Of a DNA stretch of 64,000 nucleotides, positions 24,365 to 37,345 are shown piece after piece. Both the position numbers and the translations under genes were made by a program. Origin of the DNA: Hedera helix (Eukaryota > Streptophyta > Magnoliopsida > Apiales > Araliaceae); assembly GCA_947179155.2 (NCBI GenBank), contig OX359264.1:8534501-8598500 (forward strand), written 5' to 3'. Positions within the stretch are counted from its first letter, which is position 1. Each line of letters opens with the position of its first letter. Below the pieces are notes generated by a model, which was not told where the DNA came from, made no database searches, and saw only the letters and a program-made list of their open reading frames with translations.

Positions 24365-25222
24365 ATGGCAGAGATCGGACAATCGAGTCGCACTGCTGAG
24401 GATGACTATATTGATATCCATATGGATACTGCACAACCGCTGGTGGCTGCACCCGTAGAGGAGCCAGAGTCAGATCCTGAGGAGGGGGATCGCGTGGAGC
24501 CCGTCTGGGGCGGAGTCATGAGGCCTTACAGTGAGGATGAGGCAGAGTCAGAGGAGTCTGAGGAGGAGGAGTCAGCTGATGGCATGGGCACCACTGCCGC
24601 TGACATCATCGAGGGACTGACCGATAGGAACGAGGGGCTGGAGGCAAGGGTCCAGCATCTAGAGGAGCAGAATCTGACCCACCAGCACATGGATGATCAG
24701 TATAGGGATACAGCTTATCAGTTCTCTGGCGAGAACACAGAGCTGAAGGAGAGGATTGTAGGACTTGAGGAACAGATACAGGAGTACGAGGATTCGGTGG
24801 AGCACTTTGCAGTGCTGACACATCAGCTGGTAGATCAGGATGTGGAGCTGCAGGCTAAGTTAGCAGTAGCTGAGACTAGGTTAGTCGAGGCTGAGCTGAA
24901 GGTTCAGCAGGTTCAGGCAGAGAAGGCCGCCATCCGTGCACACTGGCAGGAGGCGATAGAGGACCGAATGGAGATGGAGAGACAGCGGGATGCCGCTTAT
25001 GGCCAGATGATTGAGCTAGAGGAGGAGGTCCGCTAGAAGCGAGTGAGGACGGATAGACTTATCTACGTCTACCGATCTTCATATGGTAGGCTTCAGAGCA
25101 GGGTGCACTACTACCCAGCTGAGGAGGGCCAGTCTATGCACACCATCAGCAGGAGCGTGGTGATGGCCATCGGGGATGAGGAGTATGACGACGCGATCCG
25201 TAGGGGGATGCGCAGTCAGTAG
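24365..25222 (+). pseudogene. Extra coiled-coil ORF of element B, upstream of gag
   Basis: From the ATG at 24365 the frame runs 223 codons to TAG (25034-25036). It stays open beyond it in the same frame for another 61 codons, to TAG at 25220-25222. The N-terminal ~75 residues are very acidic (runs such as SEESEEEESAD). Residues ~85-223 form a long heptad-type coiled coil rich in E, Q and L (LEARVQHLEEQNL, LAVAETRLVEAELKVQQVQ). The part after the stop is basic (KRVRTDRLIYVYRSSYGR). It has no gag, zinc-knuckle or enzyme motif. It lies between the primer site and gag, where Tekay elements usually have only leader. The internal TAG could be a CAG to TAG change. Function is unknown; it may be a structural or Gag-accessory protein. 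Confidence 0.6.
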
Positions 25223-25573
25223 TAGTAGTAGTTGTTTTCTAATTTCGTATGTAAATAGATGCAGTAGAACCTAACTTTTGTTTTATTAGAGGGTTAATAT
25301 GTCACTAAATCCCAACTCTAGGAAGTTGTAGGATATGTCAGATCCCATCTTTTGTAGCTTCTCTGGGATAGAAGCATTTATAGCAGTATGCTTTTGATGT
25401 AAAGTGCTACGCACTACTGTTTTAGCATATAAATATAAATGCAGTCAAATTTATGTTATATGCGTGTTGAAATAATTACTTGTATGTTAGCTAAACATTG
25501 CCTAAGATACAAAATAATGAAATGAAAAAGATGTAAACAGTATAATAATGTAAATTTTTGTTTATAACAGAAA

Positions 25574-28500
25574 ATGCCGCCACGTAGACAACCACCAAGG
25601 AACCAGGGGGTAGAAGAGTCAGTTAACAATGACCAGGGGGGACACAACGTAGACCCTATGCAAAACTTCGTCGACATGCTAGCTGAGGCAATGTAACACA
25701 GACACCCTGTTGTAGCAAATCCACCACCACCACCACCAACTCAGTTGGCAAATTTCAAAGATTTTAAAGCGGTGGGACCGCCAGAGTTTAGGGGAACGTC
25801 GGACCCGATAGAGGCCCAGTCTTGGATAAAGGAGATAGAGAAGGCGTTCGTTATCGCAAGAGTAGCTGAGGAGCAAAAGACAGTTTTTGCTACCTACATG
25901 ATGAAGGGCGAAGCCAATTTCTGGTGGGAAGCCAATCAGAATAGGGCTGGGGATGGTGTGGTGCGCTGGACAAAATTTAAGGAAATATTCGACGAGAATT
26001 ATTTCCCGAAAAGTATGAAGAGTAGGATGGAGGTAAGGTTTCTAGAACTGAAACAGGAGAACATGTCGGTACCGGAGTACGCGGCAAAATTTAATGAGCT
26101 GGCCAGGTTCGCTCCACATCAGGTAGACACGGAGGAACGCAAGGCCAGGAGGTTCGAGAATGGATTGAGACCTTGGATATTCAACAAGGTAGCAGTACTG
26201 CAGATTGACTCGTTCGCAACTTTGCTAGAGAAGTCAATCATTGCTGAAGGAGGAAGCGACGCATTAACCAAGTACAACCAGGAGAGAAACAAGAAGAAAA
26301 ATGAAGGGGGAAGCAAGAACAGCAACAGTGGAGGCAATAATAACAATAACAGCAATAAGCGCAAATGGGACAACAGTAATGACAAGAGCTCGGGGAATCA
26401 ACAAGGAAGTGTTCAGAAAAAGCTAGCATGCAATATTTGTGGAAAGAATCATTTCGGGGAGTGCAGGAAAGGCAAGAACACGTGCTACAATTGTGGTCAG
26501 GTGGGACATATTTCTCCAAATTGTCCCCTCCCAAAGAAAGTGAGATGCTTTTCTTGCGGAGCATCTGACCACCTGATAAAGGATTGCCCTAAGAAGAAGA
26601 ATGACGGGGGTAGCGGCTACAAGGGCAATAACAGCAAATTGGCTATCGGGGGACCGGTACCACAGAACAAGCCGACAACCCGGACATTCAATATGACGGT
26701 GCAAGATGCCGTGGGGTCAAAAGACGTGGTGTCAGGTATTATTCCGATCAATAATATAAATGCATATGTATTGTTTGATTCGGGTGCTACCTGTTCATTT
26801 GTGTCTGATGATTTCGCTAGACGATTAGAGTTGCCTAGGGACAAACTAGAAAACTCATTGAACATAGAAGTTGCTAATAAAGAGGTGATTCCGGTAGAGT
26901 ACATACATAGAAATTGTTGTGCTGAAATCAGGGGTCAGAAATTAAATGTGAATCTAATTCCAATACGTCTAGGGGAATTTGATGTAATACTTGGGATGGA
27001 TTGGTTGTTTAACCACGGGGCGATAATTGATTGTCAGAAGAAGTGCATACACCTTAAGACACCAAATAAGTCTAAGGTTGTATTTTATGGCAGCAAGTCG
27101 TCAAGACAGTCTTCTTGTCTGACGATGATGCAAGCCAAGAAATTATTGAAGAAAGGTTGTGTAGGGTATTTGGCTCATGTGGTTGACACACAAGTGGTGA
27201 GTCCCGGGATGGAGCAAATACCAGTAGTCAGGGAATTTATGGATGTTTTTCCAGATGTACTGCCGGGTTTACCGCCGGACAGGGAGATAGAATTTGTGAT
27301 TGATTTAGTACCGGGGACAACACCGATATCGAAAGCACCATATAGGATGGCTCCGGTAGAACTGAAGGAATTGATGGTGCAATTACAGGAGTTGTTAGAT
27401 AATAAGTACATTCAGCCAAGTGTTTCTCCATGGAGAGCACCGGTGCTGTTTGTAAAGAAGAAGGATGGATTGATGAGATTGTGTATGGATTATAGAGAGC
27501 TGAATAAGGTGACAATTAAGAACAAGTACCCGTTACCACGAATTGACGATCTTTTCGATCAATTGAAAGGGGCGAAGTACTTTTCAAAGATTGACTTAAG
27601 GACTGGTTATCATCAGTTGAAAGTCAGGAAGGAGGATATACCCAAGACGGCATTCAGAACTCGATATGGGCATTATGAGTTTCTGGTGATGTCGTTTGGA
27701 CTAACGAATGCGCTAGCCGCATTTATGGACATGATGAACAGAATATTCAAGCAATACTTGGATAAATTTGTAGTCGTGTTCATTGACGATATTTTGGTGT
27801 ATTCCAAAACGGAGGAAGAGCATGTTGAACACCTAAGATTGGTATTGGAGATTTTACGGAAGGAGCGGTTGTACGCTAAGTTTTCAAAGTGTGAATTCTG
27901 GTTGGAGAGAGTTCAATTTTTAGGTCATGTTATTGACAAGGAGGGAGTTTCGGTTGATCCGGCGAAGGTTAAATCGGTAATGAATTGGGAACAACCAAGG
28001 ACGCCGACAGAAGTAAGAAGTTTCTTAGGGTTAGCGGGTTACTATCGGAGGTTCATTCAAGACTTCTCAAAGATAGCAACACCGTTGACCAACTTAACAA
28101 GAAAGACGGTGAAATACGTGTGGACAGAGAAGTGTGAGGAAAGTTTTCAGGAGTTAAAGAAAAGACTTAGTGAAGCACCTGTATTGACCTTACCAGACGA
28201 TACAGGAGGTTTTACGGTCTACAGTGATGCATCGCACAAGGGGCTTGGCTGTGTGCTTATGCAAAACGGCAAAGTCGTTGCGTATGCGTCCAGACAATTA
28301 AAAGATTATGAGAAGGGATATCCTACCCACGACTTGGAATTGGCAGCGGTAGTATTTGCCCTTAAAATTTGGAGGCATTATTTGTATGGAGAGAAATGTG
28401 AGATATTCACAGACCATAAGAGTCTAAAGTATATCTTCACACAGAAGGAGTTGAATATGAGGCAATGGAGATGGTTGAAATTGATCAAAGATTATGATTG

Positions 28501-30103
28501 TGAAATTCTATATCATCCCGGCAAGGCCAATGTAGTAGCGGATGCTCTGAGTAGAAAGAGCAGGGAGAAATTGTTCATATTGACAGATCAAGAACAATTG
28601 GTTCAAGAGATGGCTCGAATGGAGTTGGAAGTGAGAAGTCCAAACGAGTCAATAGAAGTCGAGGTGAGTCCAACCTTGTTAGATAGGGTGAAAGAGGCTC
28701 AAGACAAAGATAAGGAATGTGACAGAATCCGGAAGAGGATGACCGATGGAGAAGAGGTCAAGTTTAAAATTGATAGCATGGGATTGCTGAGATTTGAAAA
28801 TCGTGTTTGGGTCCCGCTAGTGCCTGAATTACGAGAGGAAATTTTGCAAGAGGCCCACAGTACGAGATACTCGATACATCCGGGGAGTACGAAGATGTAT
28901 CAAGATCTACGTCAGCATTTTTGGTGGCCGAATTTAAAGAGGAAGGTTGCAGAATGTGTCAGCCGATGCCTAACTTGTCAAAGGGTAAAGGCCGAACATC
29001 AGAGACCAAGTGGATTGTTACAGCCGTTAGAAATTCCTGAGTGGAAATGGGAACATATCACAATGGATTTTGTGGTAGGACTTCCAGCAACACAGAAGGG
29101 ATATGACGCAATTTGGGTGATTGTGGATCGACTAACAAAGTCAGCGCACTTTTTGCCGATCAAGATTAGGTTCAGTTTGGATCAGTTGGCCAAATTGTAC
29201 ATCAAAGAGATAGTTTCAAGACATGGGGTGCCGGTATCGATTGTGTCAGACAGAGATCCGCGCTTCACGTCAAAATTTTGGAGAAGTCTTCAGGAGAGAT
29301 TGGGGACACAGTTGAGAATGAGTACAGCGTATCATCCGCAGACTGATGGACAAAGTGAGAGAACAATTCAGACATTGGAAGATATGCTCAGGGCCTGCGT
29401 GATGGATTTCAAGGGCAGTTGGGAAATCCATCTACCACTAGTTGAGTTTGCATATAACAACAGTTATCATGCGAGCATAGGTATGCCGCCTTACGAAGCT
29501 TTATATGGCAGAAAATGCGGAACACCTCTATGTTGGGATGAGGTAGGAGAACGCCGACTGTTGGGGCCAGAATTGGTTCAACAGACGGTAGAAATTATCA
29601 AGGTAATAAGAGCTCGGCTAGTAGCAGCTCAAGACCGTCAAAAGAAATACGCCGATTTACATCGACAGAAACGAGACTTCGAAGTGGGGAGTTTTGTGTT
29701 CATTAAGGTATCTCCCTGGAAAGGGAAGATCAGATTTGGAAAGAAGGGGAAACTGAGTCCAAGGTTCATAGGACCGTTCGAAATATTGAGGAGAGTGGGT
29801 GAAGTAGCATACGAGGTAGCTTTACCTCCTGAATTGGAACATATTCACAATGTGTTTCACGTGTCAGTATTGCGGCCATTCAAACCAGACTACAAGCACG
29901 TTATATCCTATGAACCAATTCAAGTCGGGAAGGACTTATCATATGAAGAAGTTCCTGTTCAGATACTCGATAGGAAGGAACAGAAACTGAGAAATAAGAT
30001 AATTCATTCTGTCAAAGTACTTTGGAGGAATCACGCCATTGAAGAAGCTACGTGGGAATTAGAGGAGGAAATGAGGACAAATTATCCGTTTTTATTTGAG
30101 TAA
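25574..30103 (+). pseudogene. Gag-Pol polyprotein of Tekay-like element B, one early in-frame stop
   Basis: The likely start is the ATG at 25574. TAA at 25694-25696 (codon 41) interrupts the frame, which is then open to TAA at 30101-30103; the whole would be 1509 codons. Seen in order: Gag capsid region (about 25745-26300), zinc knuckles CYNCGQVGHISPNC and CFSCGASDHLIKDC, protease DSGA (26777-26788), reverse transcriptase with FIDD (27779-27790), RNase H (YSDASHKGLG, about 28220), integrase HHCC (about 28855-28980) and catalytic D, D, E at 29066, 29249 and 29357, and a C-terminal chromodomain (VPVQILDRK..VKVLWRNH..EEATWE). The RT motif reads FGLTNALAAF where the family normally has NAP. That proline-to-leucine change and the stop are both C-to-T compatible. 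In intact relatives the polyprotein makes virus-like particles, copies RNA into DNA and inserts it into the genome, with the chromodomain guiding it to heterochromatin. Confidence 0.95.
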
Positions 30104-30138
30104 CCTTATTTTACAATTCCGAGGACGGAATTTTTATA

Positions 30139-30150
30139 AGGAGGGGAAAA
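30139..30150 (+). promoter_or_regulatory. Polypurine tract of B
   Basis: AGGAGGGGAAAA directly precedes TGTAATGTCC, the start of the 3' LTR. It is the expected primer site for plus-strand DNA synthesis. Its position shows that the LTR begins at 30151, not at the 30962 position where similarity to the 5' copy starts. Confidence 0.85.
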
Positions 30151-30837
30151 TGTAATGTCCTAGAATTTTCACATCTTTATTAATTAAATTATTAATTTAA
30201 TTTCCAACGAGTTAGTTTTTTTTAGATTATTTAAATCTTTTTATGTGATTAATTAATTATGTGATTAAATAATTATGTAATTAATTACTAAAATTAATTA
30301 AAGGGGGTCACTAATATGTTATTAAATTAGTGAACAAACCCTAAAGTTTTAATATCAAAATAATTGATAAGTTTCCTATTAATTAAATATTCAATTAAAT
30401 TGAATATAATGAGTTAATTAAATATAATAAATTAATTAATATGATTATTAATTAATGTAAATAATGTGAAATATTAATAATAATATTTATTAGTCCATTT
30501 AGTAATTTAATACTTATGGGTTAAAATATTTAATTATTTATTCAATCTAATTATTTATTTAACCATGGATTGAATAATTAATGTGTAAATTATTAAATTA
30601 GCCCAACATGGGTCAATTAGTAGCCCAAGTGGAGAATAATAAAATTTGACAATTTAGTAGCCCAAACAATTTAATAGAAGCCCAATTGGTATTTTAAATT
30701 AAAGCCCAATGATTGGCTCACTTGGAAAAATAATTAAATAACTTATTAATTAATTAAAATAAGCAAAGTGACTTGATTTTTGGGACTTTTTGAAGTCCAT
30801 CAGCCGACATCATGTGGTGAGGAGGAGAGAGAGTGTA

Positions 30838-30887
<50 letters not shown>

Positions 30888-33800
30888 TGATTTTTCATTT
30901 AATTAATAAAAGGGTTGCTTGTTTTCTTTTTGTAGTACATGCACCATGCTTCTTTTCACCTAATGGGGCTAACTTGTGTAAGTATCCAATAGGTGCATAA
31001 TGGGCTAAAATTATTAGATATATTATGTATCTATCAAAATTGCTAGTATACTTACAATTTTGGAGCTTAAGTGAGCCATTTCTTCTTCTTCCATTTTCCA
31101 AGCTAGAGAGAGTTTGAGAGCAAAATATTTTGAGAGAGAGCAAGAGAAGGAGAAAGAGTGCTAAGCTAGTTTATGTCTTCAAGATTCACAACATATTTTG
31201 GAAGAAAAAGAAGAATAGCCATTAAATCAAGGTAATGGTTATTTTAAATGAAGTTTTGTTTTTAAATTAAATAAATCATCATGTTAGTATAAATATGTTA
31301 ATATGGTTATTAATGTGTAGTGGTAATATTTATGCCATGCTTGAGTTTAATATGCTTGGTTTGTATTTTGGTATATTTTATATGCTAAAATATGTATTTA
31401 ATAGTGTGTAAACAAGTTTTGGAATTTATGTCCAAAAATATTTTTTATAAAACTTAAGTTTGATGTTCTAATATTATAGAACATTGAATCATGAGAAAAA
31501 CAAAGTTTGATCACTCAAAATGGAGTTTTATACAAAAAGTTATGATTTATGGTAGTTTATGTGATGTAAAAATTTTTATAAAAAAAATAATGATATTAAA
31601 TCATGAAAAATTATTTTTTCATGTTATAAATTAATATAAGGTGATTGGTAAATTTTTTTGATTTTTATTGAAGAGTTAAATATTTCTTGAAGGTATAATT
31701 TTAATTAAAGTGTGTATAGCCGGAACACTGTTCACAATCTGCGAAGAAGAAAAAAAAATAAGGGTTTTCGCGCAATGCGCGCCAGGTACTGTTCACCTAG
31801 GACGCGGAGCCAAACGACGTCGTTTGGCGTCCGTAGAAAATTCACTCCGCACGTACGCGCGGAAGCCATTTCCGGCCTTTCAAAAACGACGTCGTTTTGA
31901 CCCGTAAAAAACTAAAACGCGCGCAATGCGCGGTAAGAAATTTTTCGGCGGAATTACGATTCTGCCCCTCCGTGTTTTTCTTGGCAGAATTACCATTCTG
32001 CCCTCGGTTCAGTTTTTGAATTATTTACGGAAATGCCATTCGGATTAAATTTAAATAATTTAAATATTTAAAAACTAATTTAAAATTATAACAAAAATAA
32101 TAATAATTCAAAAATAATATTGGGGAGGATATTTTTCATTAAGTTTAATATTTAAATATTTTAAATATTAATCTAGTTAGCTAAACCATGGTTAAGTTAA
32201 ATAAATTTATTATTTATTTATTATTTTAAATGTTAATAATAAATAAAGATGATAAATTAGCAATTATTATTTAATGCCTATTAAATAATATTTAAAGAAA
32301 GATAAAATTTATAAATTAATTATTTATTATTTAAATATTATTAAATAATAAATAAGGATAATTAAGTAATTAATTATTATTTAATTAACATTAAATAACG
32401 ATTAATGGAAATTAAGTTATTAGAGTAATAATTTATTATTTAATTAAAATAATAAATAAGAATGATTTGATTATTATTTAACCTTAAATAATAATTAAAA
32501 TTACTTAAATAATTAATTATTATTTAATTGACATTAAATAATAATTAAAGAGGATTAAGATTAGTAAACTATTATTTAATTTCCTTAATTAAATAATAAG
32601 TAAGGTTAATTACTTAGTTAATTATTGGTTGATTAACATTAAATTAAAGAAGGTTAAAATTAAGTTAATAATTATTTATTATTTAATTATAATTAAATAA
32701 TAAGTAAGTACAATTAGTTATTATTTATTTTAAATAATAACTAGAGTTAATTAATTAATTTCTATTTAATCAATATTAAATAGTAATTAAATAGAGATTG
32801 AGTTAATAAAATAAATTGAATTTAATTATGATTTAATTAAACAATTGTAATAAGTTGTTTAAGGGTTTAATAAGTGTCAAACACTTAAGAAAAATATTTT
32901 CTAACTTATTAAATTATTAACCTAAAATGATTAAGTGTCTATAAGGTTAATAATATTGTTTTGACTAATGTAGATTATGTGTTAGTACTTATGTGTGGTA
33001 AATAAGTTCGTTATTAAGCGTATAGTAATGCAAATACGCCGTACTAATTATTAGACCGACTTTATTAATGTTAGGTCTTTCAAAGCAAGTTAGTTAAAGC
33101 TAGCCAATTATTGTAGCTGAGCAAACAGGCAAGTTCTCTAACCCTACTCATTTATTGTTGAACAAGTTTCTATACTTGTATTTATTGTCAAAGCTTGAAG
33201 TGGTTTAATTATTTAAAATTATCCCACATCCATATTGTTTATAAAATCGCACTTAGTGCACTTGAAGCTTATTAGTTCTTGATTCATGAACTGTATTAAA
33301 AATGTCAAAAGCTAATAGTTCAGCTAGACATTTCGTTTATAAATTCAATACTTGAATACTTTTAAAAGCTTATCCAAACCATTGTTGGGTGCGGATTTCT
33401 TATATTAAGTCTGAGAATTGAACAACCCTAAATTAGGGGATTTTGTGTCGGGAAACCGACTTTGGGCGCCAGTGACTAAATGTAATGCATATACAGCGGG
33501 TTGAATAGGCTGATCCCCTTGAAAACCAAACAACTCAAAGGGTCAGAGGAAACTCTATTATACCCTTGTTAGTTCAGGGTCCTTAGTGACCACTCAGCAT
33601 TTTAAGATTCAAATATTCTGTTTATTAAAATTTGAATCCTGTTTCATTCACAATTGTTATATCTATTGTTGAATCATTGATGATATTTCTCATTCATTCA
33701 TGATATAATAAATCTATATGATTGCTCTAAACTTGCTGAGCAAACTAGTTGCTCATTCTTGCTATATCATGAACCATTTTTCAGATAATCCTGATTGCTC

Positions 33801-34085
33801 AAAGAAGGATAAGGGAAAAGGAAAAGCCAGAGCTTAAGTTAGCTTATGCATACTAATTAGATCTTTAATTATGTATTTACGGTTATTAAACCTTTTGTAA
33901 TTCCTCGTGATAGGAACTGTTACTATATTAAGGTTGATAGACCCTGGTATTGTAACCTTTTGAAGGGAACCAATATGTATTATTCCGCGATATTTAAATG
34001 CAATATATGTATTTAATTGTTAGTAATGTGTTGAATAGTGAGAACCAAACTCGAGGTTATGGAACCCGGATTTGGGGTCGTCACA
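30151..34085 (+). repeat. 3' LTR of B (full length, 3.9 kb)
   Basis: It runs TGTAATGTCC to GGGGTCGTCACA. Positions 30962-34085 pair with the 5' LTR. Positions 30151-30961 have no counterpart there, but 30300-30835 matches M DNA at 34086-34600 in inverted orientation. A (TTA)n microsatellite lies at 30841-30888. The palindrome CCAAACGACGTCGTTTGG recurs at 31810-31827. Confidence 0.85.
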
Positions 34086-35573
34086 TTCTCTCTCTCCTAG
34101 CACACACACGGCTGATGCACTTTTCTTTGTCCCAAAATGTTAGTCACATGCCACTTTTTAATAAATAATAGTTTAATTAAGTATTTTTCAAGTGGGCCAA
34201 TCATTGAGCTTTAATTTAAAATACCAATTGGGCTTCTACTAAATTATTTGGGCTACTAAATTGTCAAATTTTATTATTCTCCACTTGGGCTACTAATTGA
34301 CCCATGTTGGGCTAATTTAATAATTTACACATTAATTATTCAATCCATGATTAAATAAATAATTAGATTGAATAAATAATTAAATATTCTAACCCATAAG
34401 TATTAAATTACTAAATGGACTAATAATATTATTAATAATATTTTACATTATTTACACTAATTAATTATCATATAAATTAATTTATAAAATTTAATTCACT
34501 CATTATATTCAATTTAATTGAATGTTTAATTAATGACAACTTGTCAATTATTTTGATATTAAAACTTTAGAGTGTGTTCGCTAATAATAATATATATAAT
34601 CTATATATATTATTTATACACATTACCTTACCTCGAAAACAATTTCACAATAAATTATGAAATTAAAATAAATACAATATATAATTTAATATATATTATT
34701 TAGGCCATAAATTAAATTATTTAATATATTTAAATTAAATTATTTAATTTATTTACATTAAATAATTTATTTCTCATCAATTATGGAAATAATTCCATTT
34801 ACCCGAAAATACATTGAAATAATAATATATTTACTCAATTTCTTATTTAAATAATTTATTTAATTATTTAATTAATATTACACAAATAATTGTATAATTA
34901 AATTTCTCACTCTCATAAATCATTTACAATGATTTATTTAATTATAGAATATATTCATTTAATATATTAAATTACTATTTAAAATTACTTAATTAATTTA
35001 ATCCCTTTATATATATGTACATATATATGAAATTAAATGTTGTACAAATATACCATTACTAATCTCCCTTAATTAATTCCACTACTTTATATAATTTATA
35101 ATTATATAATTTACATAATTATTCCTCACAAATAATTTATCAACAATTTGCATAATTGTTGATTAATGAATAAATTAATTCCACAATAAACCTTTTAATT
35201 CAATTCGGATTAATTTAATATTAATCTATCTATTTATCACAATTTAATTAACCATTAAATTATGTTACTAAATATGCACGCGTATATATATTCATATAAA
35301 TACATATTTAATTTACACGCAACCACGTCGCATAATTACATAACTCCACTAATTAATTCTCTTAATTTAATTAGACTTGCTGTTAGTCAAGTTTATTGAA
35401 TTATCACTTTGCTTGCTAACGTATCAAAAATTTTGATATCACCATATCTAAGTTAGTCCGTTAAATTTAATTTGAACCTCTATTTATCTATCACTACTAG
35501 GTTATCAAACTCCAACATTTATTAAATATTAAATATTTTATTTCTAATTCATTTAAATATCCGGGATATTACA
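34086..35573 (-). repeat. Proximal part of the M 3' LTR
   Basis: Read on the minus strand it begins TGTAATATCC at 35573, directly after a purine tract (35574-35590), so it is the LTR start. The far part (34086-34600) is an inverted relative of 30300-30835 in the B LTR, including the distinctive AGCCCAA-rich block. The rest is AT-rich and non-coding. Confidence 0.75.
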
Positions 35574-35949
35574 TTCACCCCTTCTTCTAAAAATTTCGTC
35601 CCCGAAATTATCTCATACACATTTCTACCAATTTTCATCTCTGAGTATAACTCTTTACTCATCAAATTCTATGACCACCCTTTTCTAGGAAGTTCATACT
35701 TCTAAACTCATAATTCCAGAACAATGGAATATCTTGCAGAAGAATAAATTGAAAATCAATATCTTACAGAAGAATAAATTGAAAATCAAAATATTCATTA
35801 AAACTTTCATAATATGCTAAGGGGTCATCTAGACTGTGAACATGGAATTAACTGAATTCCGAATAAATAGTATTTATCCCTGTAAATACTTATAAACAGA
35901 GTGTTTATCAATCACAAAGACTGAAAACATTTCATAGGTGTACGCTAGG
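35574..35949 (-). other. Internal (3') region of M with polypurine tract
   Basis: TAGAAGAAGGGGTGAA (minus strand of 35574-35590) is the polypurine tract. Beyond it is non-coding sequence with a two-copy direct repeat of TACAGAAGAATAAATTGAAA-type units near 35735-35790. It is cut at 35949 by solo LTR S1 and resumes at 39330. Confidence 0.6.
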
Positions 35950-37129
35950 TGTGACGCCCCAAAATCTGGGCCAACACAGCCCAAACTTGAGTCGTCAAAA
36001 GACTACAACAAAATTATTACAACAAAGCACAACGTACTACAATACAGTGTTTAATAATACACAACTAAGTCTTCACTATTATTGCCACACTATTTTACAA
36101 AACGTGAAGACTATGATAACTATTCCTCGGACCCTCACTCCATTCCCCGGCTAGACCCTGTTATGTTTTCATTTCCTGTTGAAAAACAATGGAACAAAAG
36201 AAAGGGTGAGCTCAAATAGCCCAGTAAAGAATATCATGACTAAGATAATGACGAATAAATTATCATTAGTCTTCAACAGTTGAGTTCTTGATAGAATACA
36301 ATAGACTACAAGGTTTATATCAAAAACTGCAGTTAAATTCTTAAACAACGTTCAGATCAATAATAGCAGCGGAATGAGTAATCTATTAAAAGAATAATGC
36401 AGACTATAATGTCCACTCGGTTCTCTTTTTAGGAAAAACATCATCAACTTTTATCATCTGAAATATCATTAGTCAAGATAATACAAATTCACAGTTCCTG
36501 ATCATAATCGTGCAGATCAACAGTTCATCTTTGCACTACGGGCCAAAGACATTCAATATAACACCAACGGTCATGATTATACCAGATTCAGCCTTTGGTC
36601 ATAATCATACCAAACAACAGTTCATCTTTGCACTACGGGCCAAAGAGAACATTCACCACGTGCCATAAAAGACACCGAACAGATGTATCACCTTTAACCT
36701 ATTATATCGCCTTTAACCTATCATCTGTTCAACAAATATATCACATTTGTGCCCCCGGCCACAGATATTCACAACAGCTTGATTTTTGGATGATTAGAAT
36801 GATATAAATGATGAACAGAAGAAATAGGATAACAATAAGTATCGGAAGTTTACTTTGTACAGATTCAAATAATGTCCAACTTGTCAACATGATGTGGAGT
36901 GAAATTTAAAAATGATATTCAAGATCCACAGTTCAGAATAACGGTTACAATTCAATAGAAAGGTTCACGTAAATAGGAAGGTTCAGTTGAAATAATGAAG
37001 TTCAACTATTATGGAACATATAATATTTTCAGGAATTATAGAAGCAATAGTTCCAAAATAAATTTCGATTTAGGAGTATGAAAGAAAATAATATCCCTTA
37101 CCGTAGCAGGTTTGATTAACAAAAGGTGA

Positions 37130-37345
37130 AGGAAATTAATACAAAGGGTTATTCACCAACAGGCGGCAATCCGCTCCGTAAGGTTATTCCCACAATTTAA
37201 TAGAATTTGAGTACAAAGAGTTATTCACCAAATAGGCGGCAATCTGCTCCGTAAGGTTATTCTCAGAGATTAATAATGAATGAATACGAAAGGTTATTCA
37301 CCAACAGGCGGCAATCCGCTCCGTAAGGTTATTCCCACAATTTAA
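37130..37345. repeat. Three ~70-bp tandem repeats in S1
   Basis: The block GGTTATTCACCAACAGGCGG..CCGTAAGGTTATTC occurs three times. The same block occurs at least three times, inverted, at about 61515-61720 in S2, so the repeat is an old property of this LTR family. Confidence 0.85.

Larger units (their letters stand above)
21002..34085 (+). mobile_element. Ty3/gypsy chromovirus B, Tekay/Del-like
   Basis: In order: 5' LTR 21002-24119, primer site 24123-24134, extra ORF 24365-25222, gag-pol 25574-30103, polypurine tract 30139-30150 and 3' LTR 30151-34085. The two LTR copies are about 98-99% alike by eye over 3.1 kb, so the insertion is recent. The C-terminal chromodomain, domain order PR-RT-RH-IN and very long LTRs fit the Tekay/Del clade. 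The 5' LTR lacks the first ~810 bases of the 3' LTR. B lies inside the 3' LTR of M, in opposite orientation. No target duplication is visible. In-frame stops in both ORFs mean it is no longer autonomous as written. Confidence 0.9.

Noticed and set aside
26119..27515. Several minus-strand frames of 78-108 aa opposite gag-pol
   Set aside because: They are shadows of the coding strand of the B polyprotein.
30962..34085. 3' LTR of B starting at 30962, where similarity to the 5' LTR begins
   Set aside because: The polypurine tract and TGTAATGTCC at 30139-30160 place the LTR start at 30151. The shorter match reflects truncation of the 5' copy.
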